Shown piece after piece: positions 50,331 to 62,362 of a stretch of DNA of 64,000 nucleotides. Under the pieces are notes generated by a model. That model saw only the letters and a program-made list of their open reading frames with translations. It ran no database searches and was not told where the DNA came from. Where the stretch lies: NCBI GenBank assembly GCA_051453625.1, contig JBOZIK010000001.1:161362373-161426372 (forward strand), read 5' to 3'. This DNA comes from Welwitschia mirabilis. Lineage: Eukaryota; Gnetophyta; Gnetopsida; Welwitschiales. The position numbers and the translations under genes are program-made. Each line of letters opens with the position of its first letter. Within the stretch, counting starts at the first letter, position 1.

Positions 50331-50967
50331 TTCACCACCCATGATAATGATGACAATGAAAAAGAAGAATAAGGTACATATTACATATGTGACTCTACTC
50401 TTAGTGATTTTATCTTCTTTCTGCTATCAAAAAAGGGAGAGGAGTTTTGGCAAATCAATGAATAGATCAATCGCACATAGTTGGGCCCTTCAACTTTTAG
50501 CTTTAGGACATCCTATTTATACTTACAGGCTTGAGGACATCTTGTTTATACTTAGAGTTCTTATCTATGAGATATTGAATTGACCCTAAGTTTCATTATT
50601 ATTTATTGATAATCACTCATGTTATTTAGCACATATTTTTCGTATTTGTTATTTGTTAAAATATCTTTTCTATTAGCATAAACTTTTAATACTATGTTTT
50701 AAGTTTAGTTTTGTCACATTATTGATAGCACATCCCACTTGCTCAGTGGTTAATATTATTAAATAATATTATTAAATGCTTTACACATGTTATATTATTT
50801 GGTCAATATCTTATATTATTAAATATATGTATGCCTTTATTAACTATTCAAGTGGTTAATATCATGTCTTATAAATATCATTATAAAAATTAACTATGTG
50901 AATTTCTATTAAATATAAGTATCTACTTTAGTTGATTATTAAGAATTGTCAAGTTTTTATCATCATC

Positions 50968-50981
50968 AAAAAGGAGGAGAT
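50968..50981 (+). promoter_or_regulatory. Polypurine tract of copia-2
   Basis: AAAAAGGAGGAGAT precedes the 3' LTR directly. The equivalents in copia-1 and copia-3 are nearly identical. Confidence 0.8.
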
Positions 50982-52529
50982 TATTGGAAAATCTAGTTTT
51001 GATGATTTTAATTGTCAAGTATTTTATGTCATTATGTAGACATGTCATCTCAAAGAATATTAGACCATGATAAGCATAAGAAAATGATGAATCTTCAAAG
51101 ATAATATCACATGAAAAGGATTAATTATTGAAATGAAAAATTAGTTATTTGAAGATGTTTATAGAATTGCAGATTTCTAAAAAATTCAAGATGTCTCTAA
51201 TGTACTAGCTTTCATGTCACAAGTTAAAGATGATTACCTCATCAAATATGATTATGCTAAAAGTTGAACTTGATACAAATAAAGACGTCTACATGATTAA
51301 AGAAATCTATACTAGACTGAAATAAGTAACAAAGTTAATTAAAATTTTAACTAATATTTTATGTTTTAGGTAAGATATTAAGTTTTACATTATGGGTTCA
51401 TAATCACAGAGGATCAAGAATACTATAGAGCAAGTTTCATCAAAATCTGGGCAAGTTTACTAAAGATATCTACAAGGTAAAGGCATCTAACTATTAGTAG
51501 ACATCTACAAATGTCAAGACATTTGGAATCAAAGTTCATGTTAATGAAAAATGAAAAATACATAGCTAATGCCTAGACGTTTTCTATCCATACCATGATA
51601 GTTACAAAGTTTAAATAACTTTTTTTAAGGTCAAATGATTAGTTTCCCTTTAATAGCATAAAGGCTTAATGTCATAAATAAAATCTAAGCTCTTAAACAT
51701 TTTAGTACATAATGATCAAATCAAATACTAAAAAAAGAATACATAGGTGATTAAAACTACTCATGAAGGATGGAATCTATGATTTGAAAAGAAGCTTGTA
51801 TTTTTCACATCATTTGCTCTTGGATCCTATGTTACTGTATCATTCATTTGCACTCGTGACGATGATAATAAGGATGTCACTTGTTCATAAAAGATACATT
51901 TTCAAGCTTCTTGTTGTATTTTACAACATGATTATTACATTATTTAAACTATTTTATTATTGAATATTGTTCTAAGTCCATTCTTATATTGAATCAAACT
52001 CATTGTAAGACATCCCTTATACGGGTATGCATTTAAGGTAGTGCCTACAAGTACTTGTTTTGTTGTAAGGTTTGTGATGAGTAACAAAACCATTTTTTCT
52101 TTATGGGAAATAAAGTGTTACCTTATGAGAAGACTCTTATTTATGGTAAGATTTGTGGTATGCTCATAAAAATTACTATTTCCTTATGGGAAGAAGAGTG
52201 TTATCTTGCAAAAGACTTTTACTTATTACAAAGTTTGTGATGTACCTGTGGAAACCACTATTTCCTTGAAGGAAAGAGAGTATTACCTTGTAAGGAGACT
52301 CTTACTTGTCATAAGGTTAGTGGTATACCATAAAACCGCTATTTTCTTATAGGTCAAGAATATCCAAAGGTGTGAGTAGGAGCTAACATCTATTTATGGA
52401 TGTACCTAGGCTAGGAAATCATCTTATCTTGATAAGGTGATTTTATTATGCTTTTTCATTGTATTATTAGTTTAAATTTTTATGTAGTGGTACTCTTTTA
52501 ACCTTCCCCTCTAAGTTTAACGATCCTCA
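50982..52529 (+). repeat. 3' LTR of copia-2
   Basis: Begins TATTGGAAAATCTAG (TG changed to TA) after the polypurine tract and ends GATCCTCA at 52529, followed by the GAAAA duplication. It is collinear with 44352-45922. Confidence 0.85.
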
Positions 52530-52534
52530 GAAAA
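52530..52534. repeat. Target-site duplication GAAAA (right, copia-2)
   Basis: An exact copy of 44347-44351, immediately outside the 3' LTR. Confidence 0.8.
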
Positions 52535-53499
52535 ATTTAAATAAAAAATTATTTTTTCTCTTTCATAATATATCTTTATTTTAAAGAATTCATGGAAATG
52601 AGATTATTTATCTATTAAGGGGATGAGCCAGTGGCCCCATTTAATGTGCTAAAAGAAGGGGGGAAAACAAGGAAAAGAAGAAGAAGGAGGAGGAGGAGGA
52701 GGAAGAGGAAGAAAAGTGAAAGAAAACTAAACACATGAGAAACCTCTTAAATATGTTTAATAGTTCATTGTTTTATGATTATTTCTATTGGGTTTAGTTA
52801 ATTTCATCAAGGCTATGTATGCCTACTAGCAATATAACTCTAATAATTCATTTGTGATACATTCAACTTCATTAAGGCTATAAATGTTCACTCATAATGT
52901 AGCACTAAATTCTTTAATTAAAACATGTTAAATATATCGGAAGAAAGTACCATGACACTAAAATCTCAATAGTATAAAATGCTTGAAACATGTTATCCAT
53001 AAAAATAGAAGGAAATTGGAATGATTTCATAGTGGGATTAGAGTAATCTGTTGAAGTTCTTATTTAATAAATTATAACTTGAAATTCTTTGACTACTTGT
53101 GATTTTGCAAAGTTTACTTGTTGATGCTTTTTTTGTTTTAGTAAAGGATCGATTAAAAACTTTGAAACTAAAATTTTAGATCATTATCTTGCATTCATCA
53201 AGTTTTCTTTATTCATAGGATGCATGATAGGATTTTTCATTTTACCATTTTATTTTCATTCATCTATTTCACTTTTACTATTCATTTTAATCATATTTTC
53301 TTTTATGAGAAAGCATACCAGAAGCACACTATTTTTTTATTGGTTTAACCCTTCCCTCTAAGCCTAGATTCAAGACAAATTAGTCTAGGCTATTAATCAA
53401 TTAAAGTAATTTAATGGCATATATTTCATTACTTTTCTATAAAAATAATGATTTCAAGCCTGATTTACACCTTAGATATTAGTTTTTTATCACCTCTAC
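52535..53499. other. AT-rich DNA with purine microsatellite
   Basis: A purine-only tract of GAA and GGA triplets lies at about 52665-52725. The rest is AT-rich with no recognised gene. Confidence 0.55.
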
Positions 53500-54915
53500 T
53501 AAGGATTGTTGAGCTTAAAGAAAAGTAATGAATGTGTTTGACCAAATAAAACTTTAATAAATAAAAAATAAAATTCATAATATAATCCTTACTAATTTAC
53601 ATGGTTTCCCACTCTAAGTATGTTCCCATACAAAGAGTAGCTTTTCTTCATACCTTTGAATATTTGTAACCTATAAAATAGTAGTTTTAGAGCACCACTA
53701 ACCTCATAATCAAATGATATACTCCTCTTAAGGATTTACATAGGGATTATAATAAATATATATCCAAAATCTTACTTAGGCACTATTAATCACAAATAGC
53801 ACACTCATAAAGGGTTTCTTTACACCTTGAAATCCCCAACAAGGACCCTAGAAGAAAAAATAGATAAGATGATTATGAACTAGGATTAAAATATTCAATA
53901 AATCATATAGTTCTATTATGAAGTATCAAAGGTAGAATGAAATGACAAACAAGTCTGAGATGATGTTATAATTGTACTTCTTAAGTTCTCCTTGATGTAG
54001 TCATCCATAATGATCCAATATTAGAGTTGAAGCAATGGATGTGCTAAAGATCATAAGATGTTGTCAATGATAGATTACTTTTATCAAGTTCAATAGAATT
54101 CCCTTATAGTATTGTAATCAATCATAAAAGTGACTCTTCCATCTTCATTCTTCATGTCTTTTAAACTTATGAAGTATTCTTAATACTTACCCTAGTGAGA
54201 TAACTATTTTAAACAATTTTAATATAGTCTAATGGCTATAAATAGCTAGTTTTATTTATTCAATAACTATTTTTATTTTGTGTCAATTTTTATAATAAAC
54301 TTCTTTAAAGCAATAGATATTTTCTTATAGATAAATGCCTTTGACATGAAAGAAGTCTTTTATTAATATGCCTAAATTCTAATAAGATTCGAATGATTGT
54401 GTCTCTGACCCTTAAGAATTAAAAATTCATTATGAAAATGTGCTTGGATCCATAGAAAATTCATAGTTTATCATTCTCATTTCATGAGAATAAAGTATAT
54501 TTTATTACCTTTTTTAGTTCAACATAAACATCTTCATAATAGTAAATGTCTTTCATTAGTTCATTCAGTACAGATGTCTTTCTAATGATAGAAATCTTTA
54601 TTTTGTTTTATCTTCAAGTTTAGTCTAGATTTCTTTGATCTCCTAAATGTATTTATCATAGGCATCTTTCACCCTATATATGTCTCTAGTTAACCTTGTC
54701 CAAACTTCATGAATTTTGGACTAAATCTTCTCTGATCTTAACCTTTATGTGCATAACCATTTAATTGTCTTAGGACTTGGATTTGGCTAGTTAGTAATTA
54801 TTATTTGAAATTTGAGTACCTTGAAAATATAAGGAATACCTTTAATGTCATTTTTACACATTAATCATAGTACATTTGATAAGTGGAATCATTAAAACTA
54901 GGATTTTATCAATAA
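53500..54915 (-). repeat. 3' LTR of copia-3
   Basis: On the minus strand it begins TATTGATAAAATCC at 54915 next to a polypurine tract (about 54916-54930) and ends near 53500 in a GGATTGTTGAGCTTAAAG relic. It matches the copia-1 LTRs in order but is shorter and more decayed; for example the repeated block near 53650-53740 is single. No partner LTR lies in the window. Confidence 0.75.
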
Positions 54916-54930
54916 TTTCTTCCTTTTTAA
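54916..54930 (-). promoter_or_regulatory. Polypurine tract of copia-3
   Basis: The minus strand reads AAAAAGGAAGAAAT directly before the LTR start. Confidence 0.7.
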
Positions 54931-56348
54931 TGATATTCAAAACTTGGTAAATTTTACTAATACAAGTTTTAACAATTTTACTTAAGATAGCATAAACTTA
55001 AAAATAAATCATAGCTATATTACAAACTATCATAAAAGTGTAACAATATCTATTTAGTATGTGAGTGCATTTAAAAATTTCAATATTTATAAATATAAAA
55101 AACATTTAATGATTATACAAGATCTTATAACCAATGTTAATGCTAATAAGAGATCATTTAATCATTGCAAAATGGATAAGAAATATACTAATGTAAACTT
55201 TAAGGATACATAATGATAAAAATTGAAAGATAATAAGACAACAAGGCAAACATGTGGAAAGCACATGAGTGAGAATCAACCATGATGGCACTCACAATAA
55301 AGTATAACTAATCATCTCAAATCCAATTCCTCTAAACTCAGACAGGTATCAAGACTGATTTTTCATCTTCTCCCACTTTATGATTAGCATAAAAAAAGAA
55401 AAAAAGATCTAATCTCTGAGGGTAGAGTCACTAGTGTAATGAGCTTTATCTTTTGCATTGTCACTATTATATCACTATTCTATGTAGTAGAAGTCTATAT
55501 GGTATATGGTGATGATGTAGTATGTGTTAAAGTATGTTATTTTCATGATTGTCACTATAAGGACTTGCCATAATCTTAATAGTCTATCTCCTCATATGAA
55601 CATATATTTGAGGGATAATAAAAGTGACAAAAAGCTAGATGTACTAGCCTTAGTAAGACTTAATAAAAATGATGAAGTGATGTTGAGGAATGGGTCATGA
55701 ATGGGAAGTGATGATGGTGATGATGATGAATGTAGGTAAGACGATGAAGGTATGTAAGGTAGTGAATCTAGCTAGGTAGGACAGTGAATGGAAGATTTAT
55801 AGCAAGCCCTACAAAAGATGAAAGATTCATTGTTGAAGTTGTTTGAATTTATCAGATGCTTTCCTAAACCTATGATGGAGGTAGGTGCTCTTCCTAAGTT
55901 TGTGATGGAGGCTAATACTCTCCTTGAATCTATTTTCTCCTCCTTTATCTTAGAAGTAATTAATGCACTTAAGTCATCTACTTTACTAGAGTTTTAGTCT
56001 ATATCCCTGGGCATTAGAGTATCCTCTAACTCTAATTCCTCATTGAACCTATTCATGTAGGAGTTCCCATAAATTCACAACTACTAGTGGATGTCTTTTT
56101 CTCATTAATAGTGGACTTGTGCTTTTTCAGTCTTTAAAAAATTCTACTAATTTTTTCAACCATCTTTGCTATTGCACAAATATCCTTTTTCATTAGAAAG
56201 GAATTGTGTGAACCTATAGGTCTAGATATTTAAAACTATATTTTGAAAGGCCTTTTGCTTGTGTCCTTCCTTAGCTAAACTAGTGCATGTCACTTTTCAC
56301 TAAACTCTAAAATTGCTTCTTGGCTAAATGAAATTAAACTAAGGGACT
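54931..56348 (-). pseudogene. 3' internal region of copia-3 with extra-ORF relic
   Basis: This minus-strand region aligns in patches with 6121-7400 of copia-1: the TTTGAGGGATAAT block near 55610, a GATGATGG-rich run near 55700, and CTCTAATTCCTC near 56030. It therefore holds the same extra-ORF remnant. It breaks off where a CACTA-like end begins at 56349, and no gag or pol of copia-3 was found further right. Confidence 0.6.
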
Positions 56349-56690
56349 TACTACTAGAAATTTTATCATATAAAGTGTTTACCAAAATTCCTTAAAGGCC
56401 CCTAAAAAAATTTATAAAATATTATAAGAAATTTCTTTTAAAAAATCCCTTAAAAATCCTTACTGTAATTCTCATTAAGCTTTTAAGGCATTTCCTTGAA
56501 AATGTCCTAAAAGTAGTCATTTAAAGCATCTCTATAAAAATGACTTAAAAAGGTTTTTTTAAAGGTGTTTTTACAAATTCTCTAAGCCGTTTAAGGCATT
56601 TTTACAAAAAAGGCCTTAAAAATTAGTTTTTTAAACTATCTTTTAAGGCTTTTTTAATAAATGCCTTAAAAGATTAAATTTAAATTAAAA
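56349..56690 (+). mobile_element. CACTA-type transposon end with subterminal repeats
   Basis: TACTACTAGAAATTTT at 56349 matches the plant CACTA terminal sequence CACTACTAGAAA with its first base changed. The next 340 bases are filled with direct and inverted copies of a unit like AAGGCATTTTTACAAAAA / AATGCCTTAAAA, the arrangement of transposase-binding subterminal repeats in CACTA elements. ACT at 56346-56348 could be the 3-bp target duplication. I could not find the opposite terminus or a transposase in the window, so this is a lone end or an element whose other end is lost. Confidence 0.6.
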
Positions 56691-57654
56691 AAAGAAAAAA
56701 GACATAGAGCATAGAAAGAGGCTTTCTTATAGTTTTCCCATAATGGTATCCTTGACATATAGTGGGTAGAAGTAAGAAGAGACATTCTTAGTTGGAGTTC
56801 TGTGTAATGGAAGACTGATCATTTATCTATTATTAGGTTGTACTTATTAAAAAGATCAAACTTAAGTTACCACATGCACAAGTTTCTTTTCTTTAGATCA
56901 CATTTTAAAAGTGTAAGGAATGCAAGATTTTTGGATAGAGATATTCTCCTGAGGGATTAAGTTTCAATGTTTTTTTATTAATAAATAAATAATATGTCAT
57001 GTGAAAATCCAATTAATGAAAGGTTGAGAAAATAGAATTACAATTTGTAAACTAAAATATGTAATCTATAAAAGAAATAAATTTAAACAAATTAACATTC
57101 AAGGAACCAACATTAGTTAAGTAGATAGAGAGAATAAGATAAGTCATTTAAGTAAAGCCAAGATGATGCTATAAGAAAGTAAGAAGATAGATAAATGAAT
57201 ATTTTCTTTGTAATAAAACAAATCCTTACTATGAATGCTAGGAAGTAATGTATTTCATGATTACATGTTAATGTATTTGTATTTGATATTCTGACACTAG
57301 TATAAAAAAGTTAATTAGATAATAACTCAAAAAAATAACAATAGCATTTAATAGACAAATAGTAACTAGAAAATACTATGCTGCATATTTATGATATTTT
57401 CTGATATGATAGTTTCATAAAGAATTAAAAGCATGTTGAGATGTAAAATTAAAAAAAATATTTTTTTACTCTCAAAATATTATTTAATTATGCATATATG
57501 AATCTTAAAAAGCACCTTTAGGCCATTCACCATAGACATCTCTTTGTCATTCATAACATTTCCATTGTGAGGTCTAAACTTAGTAGCATTAGAAAGGATG
57601 TTTAAAACGACCTTTAAAGAATGAAATATCATTTAATGTGAGAATGATACCAAC
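56691..57654. other. AT-rich DNA, possibly CACTA interior
   Basis: No recognised coding sequence. It could be the inside of the CACTA element starting at 56349, but no transposase motif supports that. Confidence 0.35.
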
Positions 57655-58240
57655 TTATACCATGTTATACTCTTTAATACAATAAATNNNNNNNNNNNNN
57701 NNNNNNNNNNNNNNNNNNNNNNNNNNNNNNNNNNNNNNNNNNNNNNNNNNNNNNNNNNNNNNNNNNNNNNNNNNNNNNNNNNNNNNNNNNNNNNNNNNNN
57801 NNNNNNNNNNNNNNNNNNNNNNNNNNNNNNNNNNNNNNNNNNNNNNNNNNNNNNNNNNNNNNNNNNNNNNNNNNNNNNNNNNNNNNNNNNNNNNNNNNNN
57901 NNNNNNNNNNNNNNNNNNNNNNNNNNNNNNNNNNNNNNNNNNNNNNNNNNNNNNNNNNNNNNNNNNNNNNNNNNNNNNNNNNNNNNNNNNNNNNNNNNNN
58001 NNNNNNNNNNNNNNNNNNNNNNNNNNNNNNNNNNNNNNNNNNNNNNNNNNNNNNNNNNNNNNNNNNNNNNNNNNNNNNNNNNNNNNNNNNNNNNNNNNNN
58101 NNNNNNNNNNNNNNNNNNNNNNNNNNNNNNNNNNNNNNNNNNNNNNNNNNNNNNNNNNNNNNNNNNNNNNTAAATAACCAACTATAACGACTTCTATAAT
58201 GTTATACTCTTTAATACAACAAATAACCAATTGCCTTTTA
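57655..58240. repeat. Minisatellite largely hidden in an assembly gap
   Basis: Both sides of the 483-base N gap carry the same sequence: ATGTTATACTCTTTAATACA on the left (57663) and again on the right (58198), the latter preceded by AAATAACCAACTATAACGAC and followed by AAATAACCAA. The implied unit is about 50 bases. The open frames spanning the gap are Ns plus this repeat. Confidence 0.7.
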
Positions 58241-60664
58241 CATTCTATCTAATTCATTGGCACAATAAAAGGGCAATTGCATTTGAAATAGTAATAGAGT
58301 AGAAAAACCAATGTGGCATCAATTAATTCTCCCTAAGAAATTTAGTGTCTTATGCAATGTTTATACCTATAGTCCATTTGACATATGAATTTCCTGCATC
58401 TCCATAAGCCCCTTCAACATTCCCATACTTGTTTTTAGTCTTCTTTCTAAATATCATAGAGAGTAAGAAGTTACAAAACATTTCAAAGTTACCTTAAGAA
58501 TTTTATCTACAAAATCAGCACCCAATAAAATTAATACAATAACATTGGACATGATAATTTTAGTCAGGTTTCATTAAGTAAAAATTTTTTGGACACACAA
58601 TAAAATGGCATAGAGCACAAAGCATATACTAGTAATTTAAAATCCTTGCTATATTACAAAATCAGGTTAAAAACATAGAAAGGGTAATGATATACTTCTT
58701 TCTCTATCCAAAAGGAGACCTGACCCAATAAGAAAAGCATGAATGACATTGTTTTACATCATTAATTATTGACTCCTTATAAAACAAATATATGTGCTAT
58801 TGCTTTATAGCCCATATTCTATAAGACATTTCCTCTAATAATCTAATAACATGTTAAAACATGACAGGCCAGCCATAATGTTTTCTTATGTTGTAACATA
58901 AAAGTTAATCTTTTTCTAAAATCTAAACGTGCTTCTCTAATAATCAAAGTGCTTCTCAAATGAAATTTTCAATTAGTTATAATTGCTATTTTTTAGATGG
59001 CACATGCCAATTCCCTTGGCAAGTAGAATGATCTTAGTCAAGAAGACCTTTAAGTAAGAGGATGCATGCTAGACTTTAATTATCACCTTTAAGTAGAACT
59101 TATGCTCTTCTTTTATCCCCAATAAACTATTTTTAGCCAACATTAAAAAATCATAATTAATAATATCTACAGTGAAACTAAGTATTTTTACTACCCAATA
59201 TTTTGTTGCCTTCTTAAAACTCTTTATGTAAACATTGATATATTTTTTTCTACAAATTAATTATATAAAAATAATGCATGTGATTTCATATTGGAAAAAG
59301 AAGCCATCTTAAATGAAGTATGAGCAAAAGCAATCATTGTTCATGTTGTGCTTCCTCTAGCAAATGCATGATGGCTGATCATAAGGAATTGTTTGCTCGT
59401 CCACTAAGAAAACACTAGTATACAGGTTCATTACTATGTTTTATTATTTTTTATAGACTCATAGATTGAATGTGAGAATTAATCCACTTTGGAGGTCTCC
59501 CTCCACTCCAAGATCAAAAACTTGTCAAATTATTATTATAGTCAAATGGAAATATCATTATATGAAAAGATAAAAAATAATATTTTTGTTTATTATATTA
59601 TTTTATCAAAAATCCATTTGTCTATTACATTAATTATTTTAGTAAGATCTATGTTTTAACATTTTTACATATTAGTTTTTCTTCATTTGGGGGCCTATAG
59701 AAATTTCAATGTTACACCTAGTTTTTTGACCCAATCTCTCGTTTTTGCTTCATGGCCATAACTAATGCCATATTTATTTACATTTCTATGACTATTCTTC
59801 AACATCCAATAATAATTACAAACATCAAGTCAATCTAGATGTTTGATTTTGTACTTGATCCTAAAATTAGAATCTAATTCTCTACAAGATCATGACTATA
59901 CATCACAATTAAGTTTTCATGTTGTTTATTCTCTAGTTTACCAAAGTTATTATAATCCTAAAAATTCCAATCTTGATTACTCATCTCATGATAACTATGA
60001 TGAAACTAAAACCTAGATCTTTCCATATGGCTAATAGTGTTGAGATTTAAATAGAGTAGCTGAAGCTAATTTGAGCCCTTTACCATTACAATCTTTCACT
60101 TTCATGTTTAAATCTTATTTGTATGCATTGAGATAAAGGATATTAGGCATCCTACTACTTGGGCTTGTAAGTAAGTTTTTTAAGGCTTCTAATGATGGAC
60201 TCTTCTTGTATCACAGCTAGACATGTTTCTATGCCACAAAATTACAACCTTAAGTTCTATATAGAAAAATATATGCTTTCTTTCCTTCATGTTTGATATA
60301 GGACATAAGAGCATATACTGATGTTAGTCCCCAAACAAAAAAAGCTATGCTTCATATCATTGACCTAATTAATACTTGTTATTATACCCCTAATAATAAA
60401 ACTCAATCTTAACTGCTTTATTGCTTATAAGGTTACAGATCATTATGGCTTGAAGTAGAGTTTTCTCTTCAAGTACAAAACTATCTAACAAATTAGTAAT
60501 ATGTTATTGGTTAAGAAGAACTTCTTCTTTCTCTATAAATAGAAGAGATTATCATAAGTGGAAGGCACTCCATTTCAAAATGTATATAATTAAATAACTT
60601 CAAGCATAGGAGTTATTTACAAAGTAATTCATAATGCTTAATCATAATCTAATTCACTTCTCAC
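58241..60664. other. AT-rich DNA with no assignable gene
   Basis: I see no protein family on either strand. If the kinase fragment at 60665-61024 belongs to a real gene with long introns, this would be its downstream side on the minus strand, but no further kinase exon was recognised. Confidence 0.4.
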
Positions 60665-61024
60665 TTACGGGTAAAACAAAAATTCATTCCAAGAAAATAA
60701 TAAAATAATAATGGTTAGATTATAAACCCAATTCATAAGATTTTGCCTTTTTGAAGGATAGGTATTATCAATTTCTTTTCTTCTAATAATTAACTCTAGA
60801 AACATAACATCAAAGCTATGAACATCTAATTTGATAATTAATTGACATGTCATTGCATACTCAGGTGCATGGTATCCATAAGTCCCCATGACCCTTGAGG
60901 ACACATAAGTCTTATCTCCAATAAGGCAAAGCTTCACCAATTTAAAATTTGATAATTTGGCATGATATCCTTCATCTAGCATGTTTGTAAATAAGAAAAA
61001 GATGGGAATGAAAGGCAAAAACAC
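60665..61024 (-). pseudogene. Receptor-like cytoplasmic kinase exon fragment
   Basis: The minus-strand frame encodes the activation-segment half of a plant receptor-like cytoplasmic kinase: [50 protein letters not shown] and NLMNW. The Mg-binding Asp-Phe-Gly is Asn-Phe-Lys. The APE motif is kept, and the usual D-V-Y-S-F-G-V is D-V-H-S-F-D-V. Homology ends at NLMNW, followed by GTTTAT, which fits an intron donor, and begins after a T-rich stretch ending TTTACAA, which resembles a decayed acceptor. It is therefore one exon, not a retrocopy. With Asp-Phe-Gly lost and no other exons seen, it is most likely a pseudogene fragment, perhaps carried by a transposon. The codons outside the homology (start and end of the open frame) are intron-like. 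Confidence 0.75.
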
Positions 61025-61217
61025 TTCTTTTTGGCATTGATCAAATTTATTTTTAGTCTAACATTTGATAGATTAAGGTAAAAAAGTCCTTTAGTAGGAG
61101 GACTGTGGATAATCAAAAAGCATAACTATAAGTCCATATAAGTTTTTTAGGTTCATCCTTATGTCAAGTGAGAGTCGCTAAATTTTCTTGTGCCTCTGCA
61201 TCATGCTATTATTATTA

Positions 61218-61490
61218 TGACGTCATTTAGCTGTAGCCTAGAGGTGCAACCAACCATTATTTAGAATATAAAAAGGAAAAGCATGTTGATCATCATAATT
61301 TCTCTTATACAAAGCATTATTTCAGAAGCAATGCTTTCTTGAGAAATTTAGCTGTAGGTTCTCATGGATTTTACTTAGGTTTGTAGCTTTCATTTTTTCC
61401 TTACTGAGGGTTATGAAAACCCTACTAAATCTAAGGCATGTTGACATCCTTTTTAGCATTTTATATCATACAAGCTTTCAAAGTAATAAA
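61218..61490 (+). promoter_or_regulatory. Promoter-like segment with TGACGTCA and TATA box
   Basis: The perfect palindrome TGACGTCA (61218-61225), a binding site type for bZIP/TGA factors in plants, lies about 40 bases before TATAAAAAGG (61267-61276). An AATAAA signal occurs near 61484. This spacing fits a core promoter and the U3-R layout of an LTR. I could not define LTR ends or a primer site, so whether it belongs to a retroelement or a lost host gene is open. It points away from the kinase fragment. Confidence 0.4.
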
Positions 61491-61799
61491 CGATTTATAG
61501 TTTGGCAAAGAGACAAAGAGGAAGAACATCCTAAAGGGATCTAGTTTTTAATGAAGCTTAGCCTTCTTCTTCATTGGGTTGTTACTCATTTCAGATCTGT
61601 AAATGTGTAGGTTAGTTTTGATATCCTAAGCATTCCACTTAAATCCGTCGTGCAAACTAGCCTTTTTAGGGCTAAATCTTAAATGATTCATGAACTCTTT
61701 TCTATACCTTTCTCAGTGATTGAAATACGAACTACCTTTCTTTCCTTAGGAAAGAGAAATTTCTCTCAGGCTTTCTTTTCCATGTATGATTGAACGAGC

Positions 61800-62324
61800 T
61801 TCTGCACATATGATCAAAGAGCTTATGTATGCTGGCAAGATAGATGAATCCTATGTGTGATTTCTATATAATGATATTTCTCTACATACTCTCTACATTT
61901 AGTAGTAGATAACTTACATGCTATTCTACATGCATTTGCTCTTTTTTTTTTTTTTTTTTTTTGCATATGATATGATGAGCTCAAGATTCCTTCAAAGAAA
62001 AAGAGCTCTAATATACTGCTAGAAAAACCCTTTTTTGTGAAGCCTATCAAAGCCAATCAAAGCTAAGTTCTTACATCATCACTTCCACACAGAAATATGG
62101 AAAAAAAAATTCTGTACGCCTCACAAGATAAATTGCTCAATCCAAAGGTTTGATTATTTGAAACACCTTAGAATGCTAAGGGTGAATCACCTTTTATAAA
62201 TACAAATGTTGCACATTTTAAGGGAGACACTGTTTATTTCATGATGTGTCTATGGGATGGTTTATGAATGTCTATGATGATCAAATTTTGAATGTGTGCT
62301 CACAATTGAGCCACTATTTTAACA
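61800..62324 (-). repeat. 3' LTR (partial definition) of copia-4
   Basis: On the minus strand the LTR starts TGTTAAAATAG at 62324 directly after a polypurine tract. A TATA-like TTTATAAAAGG lies near 62190-62203, about 120-135 bases inside, as expected for a U3 promoter. The other LTR end was not identified, so 61800 is only a working limit. A run of 21 T (61942-61962) lies within. Confidence 0.45.
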
Positions 62325-62340
62325 ATCTTCACCTTGGCTC
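62325..62340 (-). promoter_or_regulatory. Polypurine tract of copia-4
   Basis: The minus strand reads GAGCCAAGGTGGAGAT before TGTTAAAATAG. The same tract is found at 63659-63675. Confidence 0.75.
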
Positions 62341-62362
62341 AAATTGTTTACATTAACAATAG

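Larger units (their letters stand above)
44352..52529 (+). mobile_element. Pol-less Ty1/copia retrotransposon (copia-2)
   Basis: The element is about 8.2 kb with LTRs of 1571 and 1548 bases, a GAAAA duplication, a primer site (45925-45944), gag (about 45967-47640), an AGATGTCT-rich stretch (48034-48470), an extra 3' ORF (48690-50330), a polypurine tract and the 3' LTR. LTRs, primer site and gag match copia-1, so it belongs to the same family. I see none of the protease, integrase, reverse transcriptase or RNase H motifs that are readable in copia-1, so pol appears deleted rather than just mutated. Such elements can move only with help from an intact relative. Stops in gag show this copy is now dead. 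Confidence 0.85.
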
